Positions 25,940 to 35,297 of a stretch of 44,633 bases of DNA are shown in pieces. The notes beneath the pieces are model-generated. The model was not told the DNA's origin and did not search any database. It saw nothing but the letters and a program-made list of their open reading frames with translations. The translations under genes were made by a program, and so were the position numbers. Position 1 is the first letter of the stretch, and every line of letters begins with the position of its first letter. The DNA lies in contig NZ_JAUOEK010000161.1 of assembly GCF_030540835.1 (NCBI RefSeq), positions 1 to 44,633 of the forward strand, given 5' to 3'. The stretch comes from Flavivirga aquimarina. GTDB taxonomy: Bacteria; Bacteroidota; Bacteroidia; Flavobacteriales; Flavobacteriaceae.

Positions 25940-25987
25940 TATTTTTTAATTTAAAAATAAAGTTGTTTTTCAAGCTTTTTTATAATG

Positions 25988-26017
25988 AAAAAAGCACCTC
26001 CAATTTGAAGGTGCTTT
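25988..26017 (-). terminator. Terminator of the TonB receptor/SGNH operon
   Basis: AAAGCACCT (25991-25999) and AGGTGCTTT (26009-26017), with a T run on the minus strand just beyond the stop at 26040. Confidence 0.85.
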
Positions 26018-26039
26018 ATAACTAAATTATAATGGTTTC

Positions 26040-27548
26040 TTATTGTAATGTTGGCGAATAATTTGTTGGATAATCATTTGCTCTAACAATATTTCCAGAT
26101 GCAATAAAGTTTGAACCGAATGCAGCATCAATAGCCTCTAAAAATTTATTAGCCATGAGAGCATAGCCTCTTGCTGTTAGATGTATACCATCCAGTCCGA
26201 TGGCTCCACCTGTAACCAAATCTGCATTAAGATTAAAACCATCAAAATTGATACCTGTGTTAGCAGTTTCACTAAGAATAGCATTGAGATCTACCAGTGC
26301 AATATCATCATTGGTGTTTGCTATAGCTTCTATAGCTGCATTATAGGCGTCTATTGCTTCTTTAATGTTTTCTTGTTCTTCTGGAGTTAATACCCACTTG
26401 TCTGCTAATGGAACAGCGACGCCATTAACAGTCTGTGCGTTTCCAGGAATGGCCTCTGTTCCTATAAATGCTGATGCAGGTAATACAAATAAATCTTCAG
26501 CAGTTGCTTGTCTCATACTTACCAAATCTTCATTTATTCCTGTTAAGTCTGTTAAGCTTTCATCCATAATTACAACAGCATTATTTGCAGAAGCTTCAAA
26601 GGTTATTGTTCTTTTTGCAATTTCAATATCCGCTAATTCTTGAGTTAAAGGTGTATTTGCAACTAGAAAAGCAAATGCTCCTTGGATACCAGAATTATAA
26701 GCGCCGTAAGCCGCGGCACTGTTTAAAAACGTCGCTGTTGTTGCATCTAAAGGAATAGGATTATGAGGTACTGTAGTAAAATGTGGTAAATCCGTAATAA
26801 ACGGTACATTAGTTACAACACCTTTAGCTCCTCCAGAAGTTAACCCAGTAATAAGTGCATTAAGTGCATCATTAAAAGTGGCGCTATCTGTAATTAGATT
26901 AGAACCATCTCCACCAGATGTTGCATAACCTAATACATCATTCCCTCCAATTTCAGATAAAGTAAAAAATGTAGGGTTCTGTGCTATGGCATCGGCCAAA
27001 ACAGTTGCTGTTGGATCAGATGCTATACGCTCATAGTATGGATTTAATCCAGCATAACCAGGTGCTACAAGATGCCAACTTTTTGCACCGGGAATACCAA
27101 AGTTATTAAAATCACTACCAACACTTATGCCAGCTTCAGTTGTAATAGGAGGAACTGATGCTCCCAAACTTGTTAAAAAAGCATCTAACGATTGAGGTCC
27201 GGGAATGTCGCTATTAAAAACGAACCTATAACCTCGTACTACGTTACCACCAACTAAAATACCTCCTGTATTGTCACTCATTAAAGGTTGTGTAAAAGTA
27301 CCACCCCCTACTTTTGCAAATTCTTTTGATAAAATGTTAGGGAATGAATTTTCCTGTGAGGCTTTAAATAAACCACCATCTGTAAAACCAGCTGTAAATG
27401 AAGCACCTACAGCTACGTAATTTGAAAAATCTGCAGAACCAGCTGTTAATTCTGGTAAAATGACTTCTTCTGGTAATATGTTATCGTCTTCGTCGCAAGC
27501 AAAAAATCCTAAAGCAAGGACAAAAAGGTATATATATCTATATTTCAT
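26040..27548 (-). CDS. SGNH/GDSL hydrolase-like lipoprotein
   Basis: 502 residues. Lipobox LGFFAC with Cys18, then an acidic DEDDN, often linked to surface lipoproteins. SGNH block I is YVAVGASFTAGF with Ser50; the NxGxPG-like block appears as NNFGIPGAKSWHL, block III as SEIGGNDVLGY, and the catalytic Asp-His as GLDGIHLTARGYALMANKF. All four blocks are intact, so an active esterase or lipase at the outer membrane is likely. It follows the TonB receptor gene by 10 bp, so the two are co-expressed; it may release a ligand that the receptor imports. Confidence 0.85.
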   Translation of the reverse strand: MKYRYIYLFVLALGFFACDEDDNILPEEVILPELTAGSADFSNYVAVGASFTAGFTDGGLFKASQENSFPNILSKEFAKVGGGTFTQPLMSDNTGGILVGGNVVRGYRFVFNSDIPGPQSLDAFLTSLGASVPPITTEAGISVGSDFNNFGIPGAKSWHLVAPGYAGLNPYYERIASDPTATVLADAIAQNPTFFTLSEIGGNDVLGYATSGGDGSNLITDSATFNDALNALITGLTSGGAKGVVTNVPFITDLPHFTTVPHNPIPLDATTATFLNSAAAYGAYNSGIQGAFAFLVANTPLTQELADIEIAKRTITFEASANNAVVIMDESLTDLTGINEDLVSMRQATAEDLFVLPASAFIGTEAIPGNAQTVNGVAVPLADKWVLTPEEQENIKEAIDAYNAAIEAIANTNDDIALVDLNAILSETANTGINFDGFNLNADLVTGGAIGLDGIHLTARGYALMANKFLEAIDAAFGSNFIASGNIVRANDYPTNYSPTLQ

Positions 27549-27558
27549 AATGATCTTT

Positions 27559-30390
27559 TTATAAGTTATTAATTGTCCATGAAAGGTAAAATTGAGAACC
27601 TATTAGTCCTGTTCCCACTGCTGTAAAATACTCATCTCCTAAAAGATTAGAAGCACCTGCTTTAAATGTTGATTTTAAAGAAGGGACACGTAAATTTATT
27701 TGTGCGTCTAAAACATGGTAAGCAGGAACTTCTGCTGTTGCAAAAGAAGCTTCCCAAACATAATCATCACTCCATCTCCAGGCGACATTAAAACCGAAGT
27801 TTTTAAATAAATTAGTATTTCCAAAAGACGCTTTTACTTTGTGCTCTGGTGTGTTAAAGTTTGTTTGAAAATCTGGATTAGCATCACGATCAAAATCTAA
27901 TTTGGCATAGGTATAATTCATACCTAAATCATAGTTTCCAAATATCTTAGTAGTTACGCCTAATGCAGCACCATAAGAATTAACATCTGCTGTTGTATTT
28001 GTATAGGCTCTATAAGCTTGAAAGTCGCTGTTAGCTATTGCAACTATAGCTAAAGGAGTTCCGCCAGGAGCAGTTTGAGATAATTCAACATCTCCATAAT
28101 ATGGGTTAACAACATCTACAGTGGTGATAAAATCTTGATATTGATTTAGGTAAGCACTAAAATCAATAATAACCTTGTCTAGTTTTCCTCGATAACCTAC
28201 TTCATACGAACTAACCTGTTCTGGTTTTACAATACCAGGATTCGCTATTCTTAGATCTGCAGGATTTTGTGAAGCAGCAAATGCCGCAACCGAAGTTCTT
28301 GTAAAGGAGTTATTATAAGCTCCAGTACCATCATAATTAAAGCTATTACCAATAATACTTTGTCCAGTGGTTGAAATTTCGTCGCCACTAACTGTTCTTA
28401 AATCTCTTTCGGGGTTATCTGGTGCACTACCTAATAAAATAATGCTTCCTACATTAAAACCAATGTATAAGGCTTGCGTGTCTGGATTTCTAAAACCTGT
28501 TTGAAAAGAGGCTCTTAAATTATGGTTATTATCTTCCCCTAAATTATAACCAACAGATAACCTTGGGGAGAAAAAGGCATCGAAAAGTTCTGATTTGTCG
28601 TAACGGATAGACGCTGTTAGTTTTAAGCGTTCATCTTCTAAGAATTTCTTTTGAATTTGTGTATACAGACCAACTTCTGAATATGGAATTTCTTCTAATT
28701 TATCTGTATAAATGGAACCAAATGAGTTTAATACATATTTTCTATAGGAGCCACCAACTTGAATTTCGGCAAAATCTGTCAAATGGCTGAAGTTATAATT
28801 AGCATCGGAATGGTAGATTTTAGACTCATCTCTAAATTTACTCCCAGTTAATACATCTGGATCATTTATTACTGTATTGAAGGCACTTTGAAATTCAGGT
28901 GTTCCAGGTTCATATCTTCCTGTATCTGCTACTTGCCTTGCATTAGCATGTGCTTCATTAGCATTTAATCCAGCCAATGTACCTTCTATAAAAGCACCAG
29001 TATATTCGCCAAACCAAACATCGTCTGCTTTCCATTGCCTGTTTATATTTACACCTGTAAACACCATATCGTAAGAGTCTCCTGCGTTATCTGCCGTGAC
29101 ATAACCTCTTAAGAAAAAGTTATCGTTTTTTATTTCTAACTTATGTTGTTGTAAAAAGAAATTCTTTATTGAGTATCTATTGGAACCTTGATACACAGTA
29201 GATCCGGAACCTATTTTACCTACATATTGAATTTCAAAATCGGTTGCCCATGGTCTATAGTATAACCCCCAATCAGTTTTTATACTTTTAGCATCATAAT
29301 CTGTTAAATCTGCTTCATGGTATCCTGTTCTACTCACATTTACAGAGGGTACTAGGTTAGCTAAAGCGGGGTTAGGTAACCGTCCTAGTTCTGCTAGCCT
29401 ATCAGCAACAGTTTTGATATTAATTGTAGCAATATCACCATATACATTAACACCATCATAATCGATGTCATTTTCTCTGGTGCTATTACTTTCTACAAAA
29501 GTAGTATTTCGATCTTTCCCTCTTGTATCGTTAGCGACCCAATCGGTTCCTTGTAAATAACTGAAATTAATTTTTGCTGCAAATTTTTCGCTGAATTTGT
29601 GGGCAACACGAATACCATAATCTCTATAATCATTATCCCCTGCAGCTTCTTGAGATGTAATACCTTGTTTATAGTAAGCACTAATCCCAGTATGATCAAA
29701 GGGACTTTTACTTTGCATAAATAATATACCATTAAATGCATTAGCACCATAAAGAGCAGAGGCTGCTCCTGGTAGAAGCTCTATACTCTGTACATCTGTT
29801 TCTATCATCCCTAATAAGTTCCCTAAAGGAAAATTAAGAGCGGGTGCGGCATTGTCCATACCATCTACTAATTGCATAAAACGTGTATTTGCAAATGTTG
29901 CAAAACCTCTGGTATTAATAGATTTAAAGGTTAAACTATTCGTGTTAATATCAACACCTTTTAAGTTTTCTAACCCATCGTAGAAATCTGAAGAGGCTGT
30001 ATTTTTTATTGCTTTTAACCCAAACCGTTCCACAGTTACTGGTGATTCAAAAATTCGTTCCGGGGTTCTTGAAGCAGAAATCACCACTTCATCTAATGAA
30101 GTTCCCTCGTTAAGAATAAAATTTAAAGTTTGAATATTTGACGTTACTTCTTCAGTAACACTTTCAAATCCGATACTGCTTGCTTGAACGCTAAACGGCG
30201 GATTTTGATTAACAGTAAGAGAGAAATTACCATCAAAGTCAGTTGCGACACCTGTCGAAGTGCCAACAATAATAACATTTGCTCCAGGAATAGGTTGGTT
30301 GTTTTCGTCAACAACAGAACCTGAAATAGTCGTTTGTGAATAAGTTAACCCACAAAAGAACAACAGTAAAATTGATAAAATTGGCTTCAT
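27559..30390 (-). CDS. TonB-dependent receptor with carboxypeptidase-D-like domain
   Basis: 943 residues. Signal peptide 1-18 (CGLTYSQ); a CarboxypepD-regulatory-like domain ~20-100 (SGSVVDENNQPIPGANVIIV, GVATDFDGNFSL); plug ~110-235 with SASRTPERIFESPVTVE and GAASALYGANAFNGIL; then a beta barrel to the end (YLSWTINNL). This is not SusC: no SusD partner is present. Ligand unknown. Operon with an SGNH esterase-like lipoprotein. Three palindromes lie upstream. Confidence 0.93.
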   Translation of the reverse strand: MKPILSILLLFFCGLTYSQTTISGSVVDENNQPIPGANVIIVGTSTGVATDFDGNFSLTVNQNPPFSVQASSIGFESVTEEVTSNIQTLNFILNEGTSLDEVVISASRTPERIFESPVTVERFGLKAIKNTASSDFYDGLENLKGVDINTNSLTFKSINTRGFATFANTRFMQLVDGMDNAAPALNFPLGNLLGMIETDVQSIELLPGAASALYGANAFNGILFMQSKSPFDHTGISAYYKQGITSQEAAGDNDYRDYGIRVAHKFSEKFAAKINFSYLQGTDWVANDTRGKDRNTTFVESNSTRENDIDYDGVNVYGDIATINIKTVADRLAELGRLPNPALANLVPSVNVSRTGYHEADLTDYDAKSIKTDWGLYYRPWATDFEIQYVGKIGSGSTVYQGSNRYSIKNFFLQQHKLEIKNDNFFLRGYVTADNAGDSYDMVFTGVNINRQWKADDVWFGEYTGAFIEGTLAGLNANEAHANARQVADTGRYEPGTPEFQSAFNTVINDPDVLTGSKFRDESKIYHSDANYNFSHLTDFAEIQVGGSYRKYVLNSFGSIYTDKLEEIPYSEVGLYTQIQKKFLEDERLKLTASIRYDKSELFDAFFSPRLSVGYNLGEDNNHNLRASFQTGFRNPDTQALYIGFNVGSIILLGSAPDNPERDLRTVSGDEISTTGQSIIGNSFNYDGTGAYNNSFTRTSVAAFAASQNPADLRIANPGIVKPEQVSSYEVGYRGKLDKVIIDFSAYLNQYQDFITTVDVVNPYYGDVELSQTAPGGTPLAIVAIANSDFQAYRAYTNTTADVNSYGAALGVTTKIFGNYDLGMNYTYAKLDFDRDANPDFQTNFNTPEHKVKASFGNTNLFKNFGFNVAWRWSDDYVWEASFATAEVPAYHVLDAQINLRVPSLKSTFKAGASNLLGDEYFTAVGTGLIGSQFYLSWTINNL

Positions 30391-30466
30391 TTAGTAAGAA
30401 TTAGATTATGTTTTTTTTAACAATATAAAAATATTAAACGTTACTTGAGCATAAAAACAGAAAAAA

Positions 30467-30482
30467 ATTATGCGCGCATAAT
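30467..30482. promoter_or_regulatory. 16-bp perfect palindrome before the TonB receptor
   Basis: ATTATGCGCGCATAAT, fully self-complementary, about 80 bp upstream of the receptor ATG. It has the form of an operator for a dimeric repressor. Confidence 0.45.
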
Positions 30483-30493
30483 ATTTATCAGCA

Positions 30494-30519
30494 AAAAATC
30501 ATGCATAAAAATGATTTTT
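30494..30519. repeat. Hairpin upstream of the TonB receptor
   Basis: AAAAATCAT / ATGATTTTT around an 8-nt loop. Could be regulatory or a weak terminator. Confidence 0.4.
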
Positions 30520-30545
30520 ATGTAAAGAAAAAAGGTATTTTTTGA

Positions 30546-30584
30546 ATATAATCATTATACCTATAGAAGGTATAATGATTATAT
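30546..30584 (-). terminator. Long hairpin after glmS
   Basis: Perfect 16-bp arms ATATAATCATTATACC / GGTATAATGATTATAT with a 7-nt loop, 26 bp beyond the glmS stop, followed on the minus strand by TTCAAAAAATACC rather than a clean U run. Terminator or RNA-stability hairpin. Confidence 0.5.
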
Positions 30585-30610
30585 AAACTTATGTTAAGAA
30601 GGGCGAGTGA

Positions 30611-32458
30611 TTACTCTACAGTGACAGATTTTGCCAAGTTTCTTGGCTGATCTACATTTTTACCTAACATCACAGCAATGTGATAAGATAATAATTGAAG
30701 TGGTATAGTAGTTAATAATGGAGAAAGCGATTCCAAGGTTTCAGGAATTTCAATAACGTGATCTGCTAATTCTTTTACCTGAACATCTCCTTGGGTTACT
30801 ATACCTATAATTTTTCCTTTACGGGATTTTATTTCCTGAATATTACTAACTACTTTTTCGTAGTGCCCTTTTTTAGTAGCTATGACTATTACAGGCATAT
30901 TTTCATCAATTAAAGCTATAGGACCGTGTTTCATTTCTGCAGCTGGATAACCTTCTGCATGTATATATGAAATCTCTTTTAGTTTTAAGGCACCCTCTAA
31001 TGCCACAGGGAAGTTAAAGCCTCTACCTAAATATAAACAATTGTGAGAATCTTTATAAGCATCTGCAATCATTTTAATGTGTGCTTCAGATTTCAAAGAT
31101 TCTTCAACTTTTTTAGGAATCATTTCTAATTCTAATAGGTGATTTCGGAAATCTGAACTACTAATAGCTCCTTTGGCTCTTGCTAATCGCAATGCCATTA
31201 AGGTTAAAACTGTAATTTGAGTTGTAAAAGCTTTTGTTGAAGCAACTCCAATTTCCGGGCCAGCATGCGTATAAGCTCCTGCATCTGTTTCTCTGGCAAT
31301 AGATGAACCAACAACATTACACACACCAAACACAAAAGCGCCTTTAGATTTTGCCAATTTAATAGCTGCTAATGTATCTGCTGTTTCTCCGGATTGTGAA
31401 ATGGCTATAAGCACATCTTTTTCCGTAATAATTGGGTTACGATATCTAAACTCAGAAGCATATTCAACTTCTACGGGCACTCTGGCCAAATCTTCAAAAA
31501 TATATTCTGCTACTAACCCAGCATGCCACGAAGTTCCACATGCTACAATGATAATACGATCTGCATTTAAGAACTTCTTCATGTTGTCTTCAACCCCAGC
31601 CATTTTTATAATGGCTTCATGTCTAAGAAGTCTGCCTCTGTAAGTATCTGTAATTGCTTTAGGTTGTTCATGAATCTCTTTTAGCATAAAATGATCGTAA
31701 CCACTTTTTTCTATTTCCTCTAAGTTTAGTTGAAGCTTTTGAATGTAAGGATCAACTAAAGAGTCATCTTTGATTTTTCTAATTTTTATGCCTTTATGAA
31801 ACCTGATAATAGCCATCTCTTCATCTTCTAAATAAATGGCATCTTTAGTATATTCTAAAAAAGGAGAGGCATCACTTGCAATAAAAAATTCGTCTTCACC
31901 AATACCAATAGCTAATGGACTTCCTAAACGGGCAATAACAATTTCTTCAGGCTTATTTTTATCGAAAACAGCAATGGCATATGCTCCTATTACTTGATTT
32001 AGTGCAATTTGTACAGCTTTACCAAGCTTTACCTTTTCCTGTTTTTTTACATCCTCAATTAAGTTTACCAGTACTTCTGTATCTGTGTCTGACTGAAATG
32101 TGTAACCTCTCGAAATTAGCTCTTTTTTAAGAGATTCATAATTTTCTATAATTCCATTATGAATGATTACTAATTCTCCAGAGTTTGATATATGCGGATG
32201 CGAATTTACATCGTTTGGCACCCCATGTGTTGCCCAACGCGTATGTCCAATACCAACACTTCCATGTTTAGTAATTTCTTTTTCAGAGCGTGCTTCTAAA
32301 TCTGCTACTTTTCCCTTGGTTTTAGAAACTTTAAGGTCGTTACCATCAAATAATGCTATTCCGGCACTATCGTATCCTCTATATTCTAAGCGTTTAAGAC
32401 CTTCTATGATAATTGGATAAGCTTCTCTGGGGCCTAAGTATCCTACTATTCCGCACAT
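30611..32458 (-). CDS. glmS: Glutamine-fructose-6-phosphate aminotransferase (isomerising)
   Basis: 615 residues. Makes glucosamine-6-phosphate for the cell wall and LPS. N-terminal Ntn amidotransferase with Cys2 (MCGIVGYLG), RLEYRGYDSAGIA, IGHTRWATHG and the IHNGIIENY loop; two SIS sugar-isomerase domains with CGTSWHAG, SQSGETADTLAA, GVASTKAFTTQ, LGRGFNFPVALEGALKLKEISY and the end DQPRNLAKSVTVE. Complete. No glmS ribozyme is recognisable upstream. Confidence 0.98.
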   Translation of the reverse strand: MCGIVGYLGPREAYPIIIEGLKRLEYRGYDSAGIALFDGNDLKVSKTKGKVADLEARSEKEITKHGSVGIGHTRWATHGVPNDVNSHPHISNSGELVIIHNGIIENYESLKKELISRGYTFQSDTDTEVLVNLIEDVKKQEKVKLGKAVQIALNQVIGAYAIAVFDKNKPEEIVIARLGSPLAIGIGEDEFFIASDASPFLEYTKDAIYLEDEEMAIIRFHKGIKIRKIKDDSLVDPYIQKLQLNLEEIEKSGYDHFMLKEIHEQPKAITDTYRGRLLRHEAIIKMAGVEDNMKKFLNADRIIIVACGTSWHAGLVAEYIFEDLARVPVEVEYASEFRYRNPIITEKDVLIAISQSGETADTLAAIKLAKSKGAFVFGVCNVVGSSIARETDAGAYTHAGPEIGVASTKAFTTQITVLTLMALRLARAKGAISSSDFRNHLLELEMIPKKVEESLKSEAHIKMIADAYKDSHNCLYLGRGFNFPVALEGALKLKEISYIHAEGYPAAEMKHGPIALIDENMPVIVIATKKGHYEKVVSNIQEIKSRKGKIIGIVTQGDVQVKELADHVIEIPETLESLSPLLTTIPLQLLSYHIAVMLGKNVDQPRNLAKSVTVE

Positions 32459-32599
32459 AAGTAAAAAATTTATTAGTTAATTTTAGTTTGGAGCAAATAT
32501 GTAAAATAAATTTATAATAATTATTATAAATTACATAAAGGCAGTAATTTATACGATGAAATTCTTGTTTTAGTAAATTCTTCTATGGAAAAGATTTTA

Positions 32600-34264
32600 T
32601 TAGTTGTTTTCGGGTTTTGTAAAAAACACTTGTAATTCCATTCTTTTTTTGCTTGGAACAACATTTTCATTGCTTCCATGTAAAATAGTTCCTCTAGGTG
32701 TTAATATAGCTGTTTCTGGAATAGCAGTAACATCGTCTTCACTTTCTAATATTTCTGCCTGAGTAGTAATATTAACATTAGTTGATAATGTCAATCCTAT
32801 TTTAGTATTCATAGAATCTCTTAGCAATATATTATTTAAATGTTCTGTAAGACGTATTTTGTATTTTTTTTGATCGGAATCACGTTGGCCCAAGTGAATA
32901 AAAAAAGAATTGTAGGGTTCACTTTCATTTTCGGTAAGGTCAATAAAATAATCAATGATAGGCGTATTATTTTTAATATCATAAGCATAAATTCTATCAT
33001 ATTTATGATAATCTTCATCACCAGAGTATGTTAATGATTCATCTTCATAGATAATCAATTGCGCTTCATTAATGAGCTTTTTAAGCACAAATTCCCCGGT
33101 TGTATCATCTGTTATATATTCACCACTTTCATCGGTAGCCCTAAAATCTCTTTTGAAATCCTCCAGAGCGTCGTCATCGTTGCTAAATAAATCAACAACA
33201 CCCATAGAACCTTCAGTCCCTTTTAAATAAATCGTTTCATCTCCTAAATCAGAATCTCCATTCTCTAATGTAATATAATCATTAATAAAGGTATTAAGTA
33301 TGTTTCCGCTAAAACTAAAGGAGTAAGTAGATTGTATTCTAGTATCATCTTCTCCACTTGTGTAGTACATAACAATGTTGGCATTAGAAGAAGCAAGATT
33401 TAATAAAACCATATTTCCTTTATCATCTACAGTTCCTGCTTTGAAATATAAGCCTCTAAAATAATCATTAAAATTACTAGGATTGCTTAACACAGATGTT
33501 CCTTCTTGGTCTATAATTGTAGAGGCCCAAAAATCTTTATAAAGATGTGCTCTAAAAGCAGGTTCAGAGTCTGTGGTCACTGCTTCATCACCTTCTCCAA
33601 CAGTTGTTTTAACAACATCAGGAATTGGTGTGAATGTAGTATCTTTTAGTATGTCACTTTTATGATTATCAAAATTTATTACATTGTTTTCAATAAGTGC
33701 AAAATTATCAGTTGTGTTTATATCTCCATTGGCATACGAAAAATAATTTTGAGCACTGCTAGTTGAATTTGGATTAAGACTTCTTAAGAAATAATTATTG
33801 CGATATATAGTTAGCGTAACTTCGTTAGATGGATCTCCATATAAAGAGTCTTCAATAGTGTATGTAACATCGTCACCATCTAAACCAGTAGGCCTACTAA
33901 AATAAGGGATTGTTAAAATAACCGAATCTATAACCGGATTAACACCAAAATTAGGATCAAAAGAAGATGGCGTTATTTGAGCTATTATACTGGCAGTGGT
34001 TCTTCCAAATTCCGGATCATCAAAAACCCCAAGTAAAGCAGAGTTTAAATCATTAGCGGAGATTAAATTATTGATCTTTAAAGAATTAAGTTTTTTATTA
34101 TATGCAGTTATAGGGATATTTAAACTGTCTATTGTGAAGTTAGTATTTCCTTTTCCTAAAACTTGACTTTCTATAATACTAAAATCTTTATCGCATGCAA
34201 TAAAAGATGAAAGGATTAGTAGAAAGGCAGTAGAAAATTTAAGGGCTTTTAATGTATTTTTCAT
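32600..34264 (-). CDS. DUF4270 family lipoprotein
   Basis: 554 residues. Lipobox SSFIAC (Cys24), then DKDFSIIESQVLGKGN. The ISANDLNSALLGVFDDPEFGRTTASIIAQI region (quoted shorter: LLGVFDDPEFGRTTASI) is the typical start of DUF4270 proteins, a Bacteroidota surface-lipoprotein family of unknown function. It starts 25 bp after the glycogen-synthase-like gene, so they are likely one transcript. The order glmS, DUF4270, synthase, panC is, as I recall, common in the family. Confidence 0.85.
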   Translation of the reverse strand: MKNTLKALKFSTAFLLILSSFIACDKDFSIIESQVLGKGNTNFTIDSLNIPITAYNKKLNSLKINNLISANDLNSALLGVFDDPEFGRTTASIIAQITPSSFDPNFGVNPVIDSVILTIPYFSRPTGLDGDDVTYTIEDSLYGDPSNEVTLTIYRNNYFLRSLNPNSTSSAQNYFSYANGDINTTDNFALIENNVINFDNHKSDILKDTTFTPIPDVVKTTVGEGDEAVTTDSEPAFRAHLYKDFWASTIIDQEGTSVLSNPSNFNDYFRGLYFKAGTVDDKGNMVLLNLASSNANIVMYYTSGEDDTRIQSTYSFSFSGNILNTFINDYITLENGDSDLGDETIYLKGTEGSMGVVDLFSNDDDALEDFKRDFRATDESGEYITDDTTGEFVLKKLINEAQLIIYEDESLTYSGDEDYHKYDRIYAYDIKNNTPIIDYFIDLTENESEPYNSFFIHLGQRDSDQKKYKIRLTEHLNNILLRDSMNTKIGLTLSTNVNITTQAEILESEDDVTAIPETAILTPRGTILHGSNENVVPSKKRMELQVFFTKPENN

Positions 34265-34289
34265 ATATATGTTAAATGAATATATTGAG

Positions 34290-35099
34290 TTAACTTAAAA
34301 CGCTGGTATTAAAAAATGTTGTATAAGCTTCACCAAATTCATCTTTGTTTTTGTATTCTAAAACAGGCTTGTCAGATGCTTCTAAATAGGATTTTAAATC
34401 ATCGGGGATACTTTCCGATCCTACAATTAGTGCATCAGAATAATCAATAGCAACTTTCATTAAGTTATTATATGTTGGTTCTTCAAGTACACTAACAGCA
34501 TCTTCATTTATGTTGTCAAATTTAATTTTATTAAGCATGTCTTTATTTAAAGTATTGTTAAAACTTTGATTATAAACCGAAGTAACAATTTTGCTTTCGT
34601 TAAATAAAGGTTCGTCTTTGTAATATTCTTTTAAGTATAAGGGCAATAATGATGCCAACCAACCATGAACATGTATAATGTCTGGAGACCAATTTAATTT
34701 CTTAACGGTTTCAATAACGCCTTTTGCAAAGAAAATAGCACGTTCATCATTATCAGAAAATAGCTTACCTCCTTCATCAGTCAATGTAGCCTTTCTTTTA
34801 AAGTATTCATCATTATCAATAAAGTAAACCTGTATGCGTTCCTTTGGAATAGATGCTACCTTAATAATAAGAGGCATATCTAAATCGTTTATCACCAGAT
34901 TTATACCAGACAATCTTATCACTTCGTGTAGTTGATGCCTGCGCTCATTTATATTACCGTATCGAGGCATAAATATCCTTATTTGTCCACCTTGCTGATT
35001 CACCAATCTAGGTGCTTCAAAGGACATGGAAGAAATTTCGGTTTCAGGTAAATAAGGCACTACTTCAGATGATACATATAATATCCTCTTATCTTTCAT
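34290..35099 (-). CDS. Glycogen/starch synthase catalytic-domain-like protein (N-terminal half only)
   Basis: 269 residues, about half of a full GT5 glycogen synthase. It begins RILYVSSEVVPYLPETEISSM, where the usual ADP-glucose-binding KTGGLGDV is absent, and has PRYGNINERRHQLHEV, PDIIHVHGWLASLLPLYLKEYY (HVHGW) and VGSESIPDDL. The C-terminal Rossmann domain that binds the nucleotide sugar is missing, and the stop is not followed by its remains, since DUF4270 starts 25 bp on. So it is probably a stable short form, not a truncation, and may not make glycogen. Confidence 0.8.
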   Translation of the reverse strand: MKDKRILYVSSEVVPYLPETEISSMSFEAPRLVNQQGGQIRIFMPRYGNINERRHQLHEVIRLSGINLVINDLDMPLIIKVASIPKERIQVYFIDNDEYFKRKATLTDEGGKLFSDNDERAIFFAKGVIETVKKLNWSPDIIHVHGWLASLLPLYLKEYYKDEPLFNESKIVTSVYNQSFNNTLNKDMLNKIKFDNINEDAVSVLEEPTYNNLMKVAIDYSDALIVGSESIPDDLKSYLEASDKPVLEYKNKDEFGEAYTTFFNTSVLS

Positions 35100-35265
35100 A
35101 TGTTTGTTTTTGTTGACTTTTTATGGTCGAATATAGCTAGTTAATAACGATTTCTTTTTAAAGAGAAATTTAGTAAAGCTTGTTTTTTAATCATGCTGCT
35201 TTTGAAAATTCAAAATAAAAAACACGCAAAAGTACAAAATTTTATGCTAATTGGTTGTAAAATCT

Positions 35266-35273
35266 TAAGTTTG
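35266..35273 (+). promoter_or_regulatory. Putative -7 box of the panC operon
   Basis: TAAGTTTG matches TAnnTTTG, 25 bp before the GTG at 35298. On the other strand TACTTTTG (35227-35234) could serve the divergent synthase-like gene. Confidence 0.4.
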
Positions 35274-35297
35274 CACGCGTTAATTTTTTATTAAAAA

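Noticed and set aside
32459-32599. glmS ribozyme or riboswitch upstream of glmS
   Set aside because: No recognisable conserved core; only AT-rich sequence.
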